NCBI GenBank assembly: GCA_016490735.1
Contig: JAEMWC010001192.1
Coordinates: 1 to 64,000, forward strand
Direction: 5' to 3'
Source of the DNA: Pachyseris speciosa
Lineage: Eukaryota; Cnidaria; Anthozoa; Scleractinia; Pachyseridae
Length of the DNA stretch: 64,000 nt
Shown here: piece by piece, positions 34,480 through 43,856 of the stretch
Layout of the letters: each line of letters begins with the position of its first letter
How positions within the stretch are numbered: position 1 is the first letter of the stretch
Made by a program: the position numbers and the translations under genes
The notes under the pieces: generated by a model
Told to the model about the DNA's origin: nothing
What the model saw: only the letters and a program-made list of their open reading frames with translations
The model's database searches: none

Positions 34480-37400
34480 TAACAGCGCTAGTTACAAACA
34501 ATACAGTGAGAAACAAAAAGAAAAAATTAGAACACTGTTTCGAAGCAGTAAAGTGAAAAGAAAAGATAGCATTGCAAAGCCACAATCGAAGAAAGAAAAA
34601 TACAGAACAACAAAATGTGTCGAGTGATTGAAAATAATGCCGTGTTACATGTTAAATTCGGTGTATTTTTAAATATTGTTCTGTACAACCATGGGAAGGG
34701 AAAATAACACCAGTCTATATAAACCCATGCAAAGGGTTTCCATTTTTCGTTGTTACCCACCTAGGTCTCTATGACAAATCTTGATTTCAAAAGGTGTAGG
34801 AAGTTAATAAATATGATAACGTTGCACTTAATTTGGGCTGCCAGATATGGTATCGAGCTAACAGGATGCGGTACTTAAAGTGCACATGAATTGAAATTTC
34901 AAGACAGTTTTTTTTTCTCCAATGTGAAAATTGGTGTTTAAGAAACATTTTGAGGGGAAAATAATTTACTAAAAGTAGTAGGAACTTATTTGAAAGTTGG
35001 GCCTTTCTCATTAAAATTCTAGACAAAGATCTGGGGTCTGGTAAATAGTCGTGACGTCATTCGTGTGTACTCAGCCGAGTTCGTCACTCTGTTTTTGTGA
35101 GTTCCGTGGAATAAAAATGTCGGAGAACTACCAAGATTCACTACCAGGGCTGCCAGCAGCGGCCCATGTTTTACGCTTGAACATTACACACGAATGACGT
35201 CACAGCGACCTTTTGGCCGCGCACAAATGTCTCAAATTTCAGGCCACGGCAGGAATTTTGGAACTCCTACAAGTGGTAAATCCTTGTCACAAAAAGGAGG
35301 GAAACGACTGAAAATGAAATGTGGGGATTGTAAGCTATATAAAACGTAAAAAAATTGGTAGTTAATTTTCGATTCATGTGCACTTTAATTAAGTAGCGGT
35401 AGCTGAGGGCTCTTGGTCCATATCTTTGAAATATAATCATGACTACTTTGTGCATAGGAGGACTTTTTAATATCAGATGTATGTTCTATGTTCTATCAGG
35501 GGTTTGACCTCACGACATTACTTTCTGCTGCTCAGCCTATCAGCCACGAAAAAATCACTACCTTCCATCAGGTATGGTGGTTGGTTTTCTAGACTACCTA
35601 CTTAGCAAAATTTCAGCAAATATTTCTTCTTCAGTGAGATGGAATAATTGTGGGCTTAGAAAACACGATTAGATCCTCATAAAGGAATCACATCTCTAAC
35701 TCAACTACAAGAAAGTCCACTGATTTAAAGCAATTATATTCGTGTTGTGAAACCTGAAGAATTTTTTGTATTTAAGATGCAAGGCAAATAGTCTTTTCCA
35801 TGTTTAAACTGGAATTGAAAGACTGCATTGTCGTGAGTTTATGTGGAATGTGAGATGCATAAAAGTGGGTTCGAATGTAGCAATTGTAACGAAATTGTAT
35901 GTAGCTTTTTTCATTTTCTTCAAGCCTTGTGAAAGAGGGAAAACTTTGATAATTAGGACTCACCCATCTTTCTTAAACTTTACATCAGTTCTTCTACCAG
36001 GTGCAATTTTGGTTTTACCTATGTTATAATTTTCTGTTTGTAGTTGAGAGGTGAGGTGTATGATCAGTTTGTGAATGCAGATCAAGTCGCTGGAGTGAAG
36101 GTTTGTTTGCTCTGTAGATCAGTCAAATTTATTAGGTCAAATGATCCTTTCAAGCAACGACACGACAACGGCAATATGAACGCTACAACACAATCAGCCA
36201 AATGAGCATTTTGGTACACTGATACATTTCTTTGCCGTCCTCTTCAAAACTATCACCCAATCATTCAAGGTTTATGTGGGCACATGATAATGAATTTGTT
36301 CATTCTCTGGCTTAACTTCCACGCCCTTCATACCACTTTAGTCCCAGGATAGTTCGGCCATGTTACACAAGATGATCTTTGAGTTGCTGTCGTCCTCGCT
36401 TAAACTTTCTGATAATAATGATGGCAACAGTTTTATTATTCCATCTACGATTCTCAGCAAAATGACATCAAATATTATTATCGTTAAAAAGCACAATTTC
36501 TGTGTTGTTTTTGTAACAGTGGGCAAGATTTCCCAAATTAAATGGCATCCTGAAAGGTTTGCGGCGTGGAGAGGTGACTGTGTTTACTGGACCAACAGGG
36601 GCAGGCAAAACTACTCTGCTGAGCGAGATGTCTTTGGACCTGTGTATGCGGGGGGTGAGTTAGACTTCACCTCTGGGTGAACAGTATTGCTTGTGTAACC
36701 TTGAATGTCTCGAAATATTAAAATAGATGGTTTGTACGTTACGTCATTGCCGCCCTCATGCTGGTGGACGTAAACAATAAATCTCTCATTAGCTCCATTT
36801 GTTCGTCTACCAGCTTTTGTTCGACCATTGCTATCAGTATCTCTGGAGAAAGTAGGAAAAAAGAAGCCCTTAAGAATTTATAATTACGTCAGTGGCTTCT
36901 TATCCTGTGGTTAGTTGGTACTATAAACCCTTGTCTTATAAAGTTTGGGTAGGGGTGTTTCTTTTATTGGGTGGAGTTTTCTTCGAAATGATTGGGCGCT
37001 AGACGATGATAAAGAGTTAAAGGGATACTACCACGGCAAGTCTTGTTACATGTTTGTTCAAATTACGAGGAAGTACTTTTTATATTGAGAGATCGGCTCT
37101 TGTAACACAAAGATGTAGATTTGAAATGATTTGTCGGAAAGAAAAGAAACAAATATTGTTTTATGGCGATTTTTCCAAACCACAATGACAGAACTTGAAA
37201 AAGTTAGCCTAACCTTTTCAAGTTGCAATCCCTTTCCTCTTGCTCCTTGTCCATGGCCATAAAGAACCTCAAAGAGTTTTAAGGCACAAGTACTATGGAA
37301 AACTGCAAAATTTTTAAAGGCTCTAGTGTGATAATTAAGGCTTATCCAAGTTACACGACAGTGCCCCTTTAACGGCACAATAGGTGAAGAACTAAGGTAA

Positions 37401-38269
37401 CATTCAAAGCAGCTTAAGGCAGTCTGTGCGTTTGTTTTCGGGGAATACTAATGTGTGTTCTGTCATCAACAGGTAAACACACTCTGGGGGAGTTTCGAAA
37501 TCCGGAATGTGCGGCTTGTGAAAATGATGCTCTGTCAGTATTCCGGGTAAGTGATTTGCTAGCTCTGTAAAGTAATTTCTTGAAGTGTTTCATCGGGGAC
37601 ACCTTGTTTTGGTTTTCTGAGCCATAATTTAGTCGGCAAATGCATTTTGAAATTTAAAAAAATCTAAAATTGAATAGGCTTGTAACCTAAAAAAGGTCCA
37701 GAATACTTGGTACAAAATATCTGAATCATTTTATTTATTTATATATTTATTTAATGTTTTTGTTCTAAATTGTCCCATCTGCATATGTACTTCAGCTGGA
37801 AACAGTTAAATGACCGTAACCTTGTGACGGAAGAGACAAAAATATTAAGGCCATTGTTTCCCTGGCTATACCCACTTCCCCTTTCCCACAAAACGTAACG
37901 AAAAGAGGAGGCAGCGTGGCGTGGCGTCCCGTTCTGGCCACTAGCCGGAGTTGAGCTAATTCGTGGGTTTCTCAACCTTGTTATGTTTATTTGAATTATT
38001 TGTTTCTGTATTTGCTCGGCCCCACTAGCCTTTGTGCTATCGAAATACTGCCGAGAGAAAAAATGTTCATTCTTGTTATTATTGTTACGCTATCGAATCC
38101 GTGCAGATAACTTAATGTGTTCATTACTCAGGATGAATTTGGAGAAAAACGTTGAGCAGTTCCAATACTGGGCGGACAGGTTTGAGATGCTGCCTATGTA
38201 CTTCATGTGTTTCTATGGAGCTCAGAACATCAACACTGTTATAGAGGTTAGCGCAGGGTGTACCATAAT

Positions 38270-38313
<44 letters not shown>

Positions 38314-41300
38314 CAACAACTTTATTTGGGTGTCGATACTTTTTGCTACGCTCGTTCGTTTCTGTGGTATTGTAACCTTCTGTAAGTGTGTGTGTTCTTA
38401 TGTCCAGCATTAAAACATTGTGCCATTTGACACATTAATTTCTGTTGCATTGTAATTCCTCTGTTTGTGTACGTATTCTTCTTCATTCAAAATTGGAACC
38501 GACATGTTCGTATTAGCAGTGACTACAACAAGCTGATTGTACACGTGTAACCCCTGTACTAGCATCCGTTGCAGGCGCCGAAAAGCAGGAAGAGAGGGGA
38601 GAGCCGAGTGAGCAGCGTAAGGTGTCCTCCGCTCATAATAGGGAGTTTAAGAAACGAGGACTGGAACGTCAAGGGAACGTCACAAAACAAAAGGTTTAAT
38701 GGGCAAAAGCAATGGCTCTGCACGTGCGTTTTACATTTTGGTACATTTCTTTGCCGTCCTCTGCAAAACAACAACGTGAAATGACCAAATTTTAGGTTTT
38801 GGCGAGAACGTGAGCATTTGATGATAAATTTTTCTTTCTTTTTCTTTACTTTTAACGCCGTTCATAGAAATTTAGTTCCTGGATAGTTCGCCGACATTAT
38901 ACAAGTTGAACAAATTAGAATAACTATTTTAGTGACATGCGCGCATATAATTATGACTCTTATGACTTTTCGCTTCTTTTTCTCCGCAGACCATGAGTCA
39001 TGCTGCTTATGTTTACGACATCGAACACGTCATAGTTGATAACCTACAGTTTATGACGTCATACTTAAGGTTTGTTGTGAGTTTTCCCGTATATTTTGGT
39101 TGATAGCTCGTCCCTGATCTCTCTATACTCGCAGCTACTTACCTTTGTAAGTGTCACTTAACCGTTCGTTTCCTTGTTTCTAACTCAACTCAACTTTGGC
39201 ACCAGTTCACACTCGAATCACTGTCACACTCTTTGCTTCTAACAAACTCGCATAGAGGAGATTAAACTCTGAGGATGTTGTACTCGGACACGTACAGCTT
39301 TGTTTGTCAGTTTCTAGCTGTCATTGACCTTAACAGAGTGTTGAGATGCATTCGTACGAATCTGTTCTTAAATCTCACAGCGTTTTCTTGCCTTGATTTT
39401 CATTCAGCCGTAGTGGAGACGATAGATTTTCTGCCCAGAATCACGTGATTGCTGCACTGAGGAATTTTGCAAGCACTAAAAATGTGCACGTCACGTTGGT
39501 CATTCACCCGAGAAAGGTATTTGAATTCAGTCACACAAATGAAATTCTTTTCGTATTTGTGTCTGATCTAGTAGAGATGTTTATTAATCCCGAAGGCCAT
39601 CATTGTTTGCTAAGGGAGAAGCTAGTCCTTATTAGTTTTGCGCGCAATCCCTGGGACGACAGCAAAAAGATATCGTCTTAACTTTTGGCGCCAAATAGCA
39701 AGCAACAAGTCAACATACAGTACATGTACATGTACATACCTCTTACTAACCTCGTTTTCTCGGTCCGAACTTTAAGTTACGGACTGAGTTTTTTTCCCGT
39801 CGATTTATGGCCCAAGCGCGAAGGGACGGCAAAAAATCGACTGGAAACTGTACTGTAGAATACGGCCCGATACGGCCCGCAAAATTGACCAATCACAGCG
39901 CGCGTACTAAGTGAGAGATATAATAAAAGCAAAAAAGCGACACCATTACAGTGAAATACGCCGTCCATGCGGTCACCGTGCCCTTTTTAGTCCTGTTCAA
40001 AGGCCACGCAGTCATTACCTTGTCCACGAGAATACTGCATGTCAGCGGTAACTGCTAGGTTCAATCTTGGTTCGCACCGGGGGGGTGGAGGGAGCTCTTG
40101 TGATAATTTGTCACGGAAAATGAAATGTAAGGACAAGTAGCTGCGTAATGTATTCAAGACTCACACAGCAAGATACAACAAATAGCGCACGTTATTTCAA
40201 TGCGGTTCTGCGCCGTCCCCAGACCTACGGAGAATTTCATTACGTGGAGTGTTGTTTTACATCCAGTGTCCTTTTTCTCTCGCAGGAAAATGAAGACGTT
40301 GAACTCCAAACGGCGTCGATATTCGGCTCCGCCAAAGCAAGCCAAGAAGCTGATAATGTGATCATTCTACAGAACAAAAAAGGGACGGCGCAAAAATATC
40401 TACAGGTTGCTAATTACTGATAAATATCTGGAATGAAATGCTATTTTCTCAGAGATAGTATTAAAGGTGAACGACACACGCTAGCACCTGAAAATTGCAT
40501 GCTTCCCACGAGGAGACACAATGCGCGGGAGTGAAGAGCCACCCTCGTGTGTTTCGCTCACCTTGCTTTCTCTTAAAAAAAAATAAGACTGCTTGCAAGC
40601 AGTCTGGAGTTAGATGGATATGAATACATGAAGATTGTCTGGACTACTTATCAGTGGTCTTATTGCTTCAGTTCTTACTTTCAGATTTTATCGTAAGTTG
40701 TCAGCTTGCCCAAATATAACGCGACGAGTTCGAAATAATACTCTCTACTCAATGACGGTTTATCTGTCTTGAATTGTGATGCCAAAAATTGTGCTTTATG
40801 GTAAAGCGACTGTAGACAGTTGTGCACGTGTTATTGACTGCCATATACATAGTACTGGCGTACCAGGTCTGTTTCCGTTAGGGTTCCTCACATGTTGAGT
40901 GAATGTTAAATTGCATTCATTCTGGGGGATGTTTCGTGCCTGGTGTTTGTTTGTTTGTTTCACTGTTTCTCCCTTTCTTCCCTGTTTCGTAGTTATTCTA
41001 TGACCAAAGATATTTTCTATTTATAAACTAAAAGGAAGTAACGGATGGGAATTAACTTTCCTTATGATGGCTCTGTTGTTTTGCGTGTTGTTTTGCGTGT
41101 TTAGTTCTATCTTCAGTTTCATTTCGCGTTTTACTTTCACTCAGGTAACCAAAAACCGTTTTGATGGCGTGCTTGGTCGCGTACCATTAGAATTTGTCAA
41201 GGAATCTTTATCAATGTCGGGATTTGGTAAGGTGCTTCAACCAAACAAGACATTTAACGTTGAAAAGAGGCGTCCCGAGAAGCTTAGGGCCACTAGACTG

Positions 41301-41684
41301 GCAGCTGATGTAGATGTGGTCAAGTTCGCAGCGCCAAAACTGATTGGCACTTACAGAACGGTTAATAAAAACACAGCTGTACCACAACAGCAACCTTTCT
41401 TGAAGAAGCAGAGGTTAGACGACAGAGCAAACAATGACAGTAAAGTTTCGACGCTAGTTACGCAACTTGAAGTAAAAACTCAGCAGGACCGTGAATTGGA
41501 TAATGGAGCGAAGGTGGCAGACGATGTAGTTGATGGAATGTCAAATGAAAAGAAAGAGAATGTGCAAAGAACAGTCAAAAGGATCTTAAGTGGCACACGG
41601 CTGATCACCAAGGCTGTCAACACACCTCGCAACATCTACAGTAGAGCTAATGGTCTGGTAGACAAAAAGCAAAATACCAGTTAA
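19002..41684 (+). CDS. TWNK: Twinkle mitochondrial DNA helicase, 17 exons
   Basis: Replicative 5'-3' hexameric helicase that unwinds mitochondrial DNA ahead of its polymerase. Exons: 19002-19454, 22088-22264, 23330-23383, 23469-23611, 23721-23775, 32230-32331, 33263-33384, 34245-34293, 35500-35571, 36044-36100, 36520-36654, 37473-37546, 38132-38246, 38990-39069, 39408-39516, 40286-40405, 41145-41684. All introns are GT..AG and all phases join, giving 818 codons. The N-terminus is rich in R and K with few acids, as in a mitochondrial presequence. Zinc-ribbon cysteines are C108, C111, C138 and C141. The helicase core has Walker A GPTGAGKT (452-459), Walker B HVIVDN (549-554), H596 in VIHPRK, and [11 protein letters not shown] (613-623). 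The basic tail after about residue 655 is long and poorly conserved. The 8.5-kb intron 5 follows a weak donor (GAG|gttgga). The start is the only ATG giving the presequence in phase. Confidence 0.93.
19485..19814. mobile_element. 330-bp Harbinger-like MITE in TWNK intron 1
   Basis: Ends TGCACATGTCATTGGCTTCC and the complement of TGCACATGTCATTGCCTTCC, each continuing into CCGAGGGGTCGACCCC. Flanked on both sides by TTA (19,482-19,484; 19,815-19,817), the TWA duplication of PIF/Harbinger transposons. The interior holds several GGGG and CCCC tracts and no ORF. Confidence 0.75.
19815..22087. other. rest of TWNK intron 1
   Basis: From about 19,870 to 20,540 the sequence is rich in GGAAA(T/A)TCCGGAAAT-like repeats and looks like a decayed element. 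The ORFs over it have no domain. A palindrome lies at about 21,181-21,327. The rest is AT-rich with nothing recognised. Confidence 0.5.
21181..21327. mobile_element. short palindromic MITE
   Basis: The left end (CAATTAACTATTGTATTTGA, GAATTATCATGGCTGAGGTT, TGTGTTA) pairs with the right end (TAACACAAACCCAGGCTTCT, GATAATTCCC, TCAAATTCAATAATTG). The arms are imperfect. It lies wholly within intron 1. Confidence 0.5.
24480..24727 (+). repeat. (CTA)n / (CTACTG)n / GGATCGA composite satellite
   Basis: A long (ACT)n run to about 24,580 passes into CTACAG and CTACTG units. A core with GGGTTTCCTGGAAAACCAGG follows, then GGATCGAGGATC-type 7-bp repeats to 24,727. The same three-part structure appears in reverse orientation at 30,655-30,785. 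The Ser- and Tyr-rich ORFs here are artefacts. Confidence 0.85.
25085..25430. mobile_element. dispersed MITE family, copy A
   Basis: Shares GTACATTTCTTTGCCGTCCT, CCAAATTTTAGGTTTTGGCG and GATAGTTCGCCGACATT with copy C (38,641-38,912). Ends CCTCATTTCTTAAACTCCC, the complement of copy C's left end GGGAGTTTAAGAAACGAGG. It lies in TWNK intron 5; its left end is unclear. Confidence 0.65.
25573..26862 (-). pseudogene. L2/CR1-like LINE, 5'-truncated
   Basis: Minus-strand reading: [51 protein letters not shown] and the catalytic YADD in [14 protein letters not shown]. Then [75 protein letters not shown] and [10 protein letters not shown]. Stops and frameshifts interrupt it near 26,365, 25,960 and 26,810. 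The 3' terminal 48 bp (25,573-25,620) are shared with SINE copy 2. At its 5' side it meets the tRNA-like array at 26,862. Confidence 0.85.
26863..27291. repeat. tandem tRNA-like repeat array, left part
   Basis: Direct units of 249 bp (GCAATTGCATAAATTG at 26,951 and 27,200). Each unit has a tRNA-Thr-like sequence, a CAGGCTTCTTTT segment, AACTGCGAGGATCATTCTTC and a CATATATGATTCATTTCATA end. The array opens with an inverted half unit (26,863-26,938) joined to a direct one. It continues beyond the 3-kb transposon at 30,320. Confidence 0.85.
27103..27175 (+). repeat. tRNA-Thr(GGT)-like pseudo-tRNA
   Basis: The acceptor (GGCTTCA/TGAAGTC), D arm (GCTC..GAGC) and T arm (ATGGG TTCAAAC CCCGT) all pair. 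A box TAGCTCAGTTGG and B box GGTTCAAACCC match pol III promoters. The anticodon arm is poor: only TTGC/GCGA pairs, with an enlarged 10-nt loop holding GGT. It is therefore a degenerate tRNA within a repeat rather than a trusted tRNA gene. Confidence 0.6.
28351..28896 (+). CDS. 181-codon ORF of unknown function in the 3-kb transposon
   Basis: The protein was not recognised. The N-terminal half is charged ([20 protein letters not shown], a likely helix) with several Cys. Residues about 115-175 are compact and look like an SH3/Tudor-type barrel: [45 protein letters not shown]. The KV-V-W...W--G-I--...I-Y pattern is the basis for that guess. The start at 28,351 is the first ATG in an AT-rich region, and an upstream spliced exon is possible. 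It is the only substantial ORF between the inverted repeats, so it may be an accessory gene of the transposon or a captured host domain. Confidence 0.5.
   Translation: MLCVHVAQQIATTNCTTSPQKKNSYDVIRILDDLEKKILVEEKEMQMHVNNKCVSKKSKASENLENGPPTKWMKTVESLSTCTRPCSQQHRKVPQKIKESFSSKEGDSVSVGSKVMVLWTEKELDGTVFKPGWYEGQIQWRDDDNDTIGILYCEDVKKGKAKVYELCLTLAVADGILQIKS
28925..29256. mobile_element. palindromic MITE inside the 3-kb transposon
   Basis: The motif GCATTTTACATGCGCCGAAT near 28,925 recurs as its complement (GATTCGGCGCATGTAAAATG) near 29,234-29,253. Internal inverted pairs appear near 29,093-29,115 and 29,200-29,216 (CGTCGCATTTTACATG and CATGTAAAATGCGGCG). The arrangement suggests two nested foldbacks. 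Confidence 0.55.
30320..30536. repeat. tandem tRNA-like array, right part
   Basis: Continues the unit broken at 27,291: GAACATATGAACCC, a second tRNA-Thr-like copy (30,387-30,459, A box intact, one C missing from the T stem), CAGGCTTCTTTT and GAGGATCATTCTTCATTTGA. The array ends near 30,531. Confidence 0.8.
30655..30785 (-). repeat. GGATCGA / CTACTG composite satellite, inverted copy
   Basis: Reads (in plus orientation) CCCCAATCCCCAATCC, GATCCTCGATCCTCGATCCT, GGTTTTCCAGGAACCCA then (CTGCTA)n. This is the reverse-complement order of the composite at 24,480-24,727, with the same TCCTGGAAAACC core. Confidence 0.8.
30790..31214 (-). mobile_element. retroelement 3' tail and (AAT)n run
   Basis: Contains TGATAAGAATCCCAACTGGC on the plus strand, the complement of the 3' UTR motif at about 13,695-13,720. 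The (AAT)n run is at 31,161-31,214. No coding remnant was identified. Confidence 0.5.
31231..32046. mobile_element. 816-bp piggyBac-like non-autonomous element
   Basis: Ends CCCATTGGCACAC and GTGCGCCAATGGG are inverted repeats, flanked exactly by TTAA at 31,227-31,230 and 32,047-32,050. A TTAA target with a CCC-type end is characteristic of piggyBac. Minus-strand open frames (for example 81 codons at 31,805) have no recognised domain. Confidence 0.75.
32407..32690. mobile_element. split copy of the 17.5-kb palindrome family
   Basis: The left part has CACTTGTATTTTCCTGGTAT and the right part AGGCAAGTGTGTATG, as in the palindrome at 17,527. Between them lies another inverted pair (AAATTTCTTTGTCTTC and GAAGACAAAGGAATTTC, about 32,508-32,582). 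It lies in TWNK intron 6. Confidence 0.5.
34446..34479. repeat. (ATT)n microsatellite in TWNK intron 8
   Basis: Pure trinucleotide run. The surrounding intron holds no recognised element. Confidence 0.9.
36139..36409. mobile_element. dispersed MITE family, copy B (TWNK intron 10)
   Basis: Diverged copy sharing TACATTTCTTTGCCGTCCTC and CCCAGGATAGTTCGGCC with copies A and C. It ends GTCCTCGCTTAAACTTTC. Confidence 0.6.
36520..36654 (+). CDS. TWNK: TWNK exon 11: Walker A exon
   Basis: 45 codons in phase 0, [20 protein letters not shown] then [16 protein letters not shown], carrying the whole P-loop that binds ATP phosphate. This single exon places the protein in the DnaB/gp4 helicase family (RecA-like fold). 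It follows an intron containing a dispersed MITE. Confidence 0.93.
37021..37368. mobile_element. Kolobok/T2-like MITE 1
   Basis: TTAA flanks at 37,017-37,020 and 37,369-37,372. The ends AGGGATACTACCACG and CGTGTAACTTGG..GACAGTGCCCCT pair loosely. The interior ATGGCGATTTTTCC and GAACTTGAAAAAGTTAGCCT are shared with the copy at 50,100-50,450. TTAAAGG-type ends with a TTAA target are known from the T2 group. Confidence 0.7.
37473..40405 (+). CDS. TWNK: TWNK exons 12-16: rest of the helicase core
   Basis: Exon 12 [20 protein letters not shown]; exon 13 [20 protein letters not shown]; exon 14 [18 protein letters not shown] (Walker B); exon 15 [18 protein letters not shown]; exon 16 [20 protein letters not shown] and KYLQ. 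They correspond in order to the oligomerisation and DNA-binding loops of Twinkle. Split codons at 12/13 and 14/15 join as GG|G and AG|C. Confidence 0.92.
37945..38090 (+). mobile_element. retroposon tail with CTCGGCCC(C)ACTAGCC motif
   Basis: TTATTTGTTTCTGTATTTGC then TCGGCCCCACTAGCCTTTGT matches the tail at 440-480 that was hit by the L1-like LINE. It lies in TWNK intron 12, just before exon 13. Confidence 0.6.
38268..38320. repeat. (AAT)n/(AAC)n microsatellite
   Basis: AAT units followed by a few AAC units in TWNK intron 13, next to a retroposon-like tail (TTTATTTGGGTGTCG). Confidence 0.85.
38641..38912. mobile_element. dispersed MITE family, copy C (TWNK intron 13)
   Basis: Best preserved left end, GGGAGTTTAAGAAACGAGG. 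Core GTACATTTCTTTGCCGTCCT and GGTTTTGGCGAGAACGTGAG. The right end fades after GTTCGCCGACATTATACAAG. Confidence 0.65.
41145..41684 (+). CDS. TWNK: TWNK exon 17: C-terminal tail
   Basis: Begins [20 protein letters not shown], the conserved end of the core that touches the neighbouring subunit in hexamers. About 160 residues of K/R-, Q- and D-rich low-similarity sequence follow, to a TAA at 41,682. An open frame starting upstream at 41,064 uses intron sequence and is not the real start. Confidence 0.9.
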   Translation, partial: VTKNRFDGVLGRVPLEFVKESLSMSGFGKVLQPNKTFNVEKRRPEKLRATRLAADVDVVKFAAPKLIGTYRTVNKNTAVPQQQPFLKKQRLDDRANNDSKVSTLVTQLEVKTQQDRELDNGAKVADDVVDGMSNEKKENVQRTVKRILSGTRLITKAVNTPRNIYSRANGLVDKKQNTS

Positions 41685-43856
41685 TGCCCCTGTGGCTGCT
41701 TTTAGCAAATTGTTTCGCTTAAATGAAGCTACCCCACGCTAGTTGTTGTTCTGGTTTGTTCATCTTTAATCATGATCTCCTACAAGCACCACCAACTTAA
41801 TTTATGAGCAGAGGGGATTTCTAGTTGACTAAACGATGAAACATTTTGTACACGCAACGTTCGATGGCTAAATGGGCAATGTTGGACCAAACATAGGATT
41901 AAGTGACCCACAATCAGCCTTTTACGTATTTCTTCTGACTTGACCAGGCTTTGATAAGTTTCTTTTTACTGGTTGTATGTGCTTCCTTGGCTGGAGGGCT
42001 AAATGATCAAACATTTGTTCCTTGTGCGTAAAATGTTTGATTTAGCAAACATGGAAAACCATTTCAATGCAAAGTTGAGAGAGGCGGCTAAACGGTCAAA
42101 CATGCTTTTCCAACACGATGTTGGACGAAAAAGTTTTGATCGTTTAGCCGGGGCTTTAAAATGTGTAGCGGTATGAAGCAACGAAAGCTGAGGAATTAGC
42201 CGGCCTGCAAAGTAATTTCCCTCAAAAGCGCTTGCTTTCAGGTTAAGAGGACAGTAATATGGCGTAAAAAGATTTTAACTTATCAATCGATGGACATTAA
42301 AAACAGACCTCAAACAACTCAATCGATTGCACTCGTTTTATTAGGTGCAAACCTTTTTTAATTCCTCAAATCGTTCTTTGAAGATCTTCATATTCTACAA
42401 ATTTACCTAGAACTGATTCAGACGTTTCCTCTGCCCTTTGAATAGACTCTTCAGTGGGTAATAGAAAGAAATGGAGACATGTAAGCTTTATGAAGAATAT
42501 GTAAATCACAAGTCTTCTTGTCAGACGTGATCGCAATTATGGTTTTCTGACACCGAGTATTCTCTTTTGCTGTTTTAAAATTTACAATTTATTATTAAAT
42601 TATACATCAGAGGCCGGATCCTGAAAGGTGAAACAACTCTATTCCAGGGATAAATCTGCCTTGTTCCAACAGGTATTCTTGAAATAAGGCAGATTTATCC
42701 CTGGAATAGAGTTATAACACCTTTCAGGAACCAGCCCCAGTAGTTCAATACATATTAAATAACGACCTTGAACTCTAGCACATTGATCTGTTACGTGTTT
42801 AAGGTTCCAGAAAGAGCAAAAACGAGAAAGAAAGGGCTTGGATTTCTATCTTTCCTCCAAACAAACCTTTTGCTTTCTCTTCACCCTCTCCTGGAACAGG
42901 CGTTATCCTTAATCACTCTTCTCTTTTCATTTACACCACTGAAAACTGTTGTTGTGGAGACTGACGAATGACATTGCTGGCATCATAAATAATATTCACA
43001 TCGTTACAATTCGAGATCTTGCGCACTCAACTTACCCAAACCCGAATCTTGATCAGTCAGTGCCCTTAGTTTTGACGAATTTAAATCTCAACTTAGTCGC
43101 AACTGTGCGAAAATCAGTGCGGATTTACAGAAGAAGGTTTTGCAAATGATATTATGCTTAAACTAAAGTTATTCCAGTCAAAACGTAAGAGTGAAAATGT
43201 TTTGGAAATATTTTTATTGAACACTAACTAAACTGGACTCAAAGTTCACTCTAACCTGGATTAGCTTAATTGTACTTTGAACAACTGTGCAGTTCAACTG
43301 TGCCTTGGTCCCAAAGTTCAAAAATGGTTAATTAGCTGAATCACTCTTCAGGGGTGAAGGTGGAGTGCAACTTTATCCGCTGGGTAGCGACTTATCCCCG
43401 TCTGAGAACTATCGGGACCATGACGGAAAACGAACTAGCATCTTGGAAATCTAGAAAATTTTCAGTTTTTATGCCTGGCCATTCCTGCGATAAAGGCTGT
43501 ACAAAGGCAGCAAGGGACTGCCAGCAGTCTATGAAACAGCCGACACGAGACTTGTACCTATGTTCCTTCTACTTAGGTTCATTATTCATTCCTATAAAGG
43601 CGTTGTCTTCACATCTAGAAAATGCTTTCGGTAAGGGCGTTGTGAGAGGGTCACTAACTACGGTATAAATAGATCTAATAAATTACACGGGATCTCAAAT
43701 AATTTCCGTTCGTATAAATGTGATTACAAAACCTCACAATAATTTTTATATACAATTAACGAGAAACGGTGATATATATTAGAGTTTTTAACGAGGCATC
43801 ACGTGGTACTCCACTGCTGCTGTGATTTGCTCATTCACTTGGGGCAAACACCGCTG
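41685..43856. other. intergenic space between convergent TWNK and QRICH2-like genes
   Basis: Must hold both 3' UTRs and polyadenylation sites, but no clear AATAAA directly after either stop was identified. It contains the palindrome at 42,617-42,732. A 104-codon ORF at 43,354-43,668 has no recognised domain or splice context. Confidence 0.5.
42617..42732. mobile_element. 116-bp palindromic MITE
   Basis: Arms of about 46 bp (CTGAAAGGTG, ACTCTATTCCAGGGATAAAT, CTGCCTT) around a ~23-nt loop; the right arm is the near-perfect complement. Transcripts across it would form a stable hairpin. Confidence 0.8.

Noticed and set aside
41064..41144. Hydrophobic N-terminal extension before the last TWNK exon
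   Set aside because: The ATG at 41,064 lies in intron 16; the acceptor at 41,143-41,144 and homology begin at VTKNRFDG.
43354..43668. 104-codon plus-strand ORF between the genes
   Set aside because: No domain, splice context or repeat relation seen; it may be chance, so it is only mentioned in the intergenic entry.
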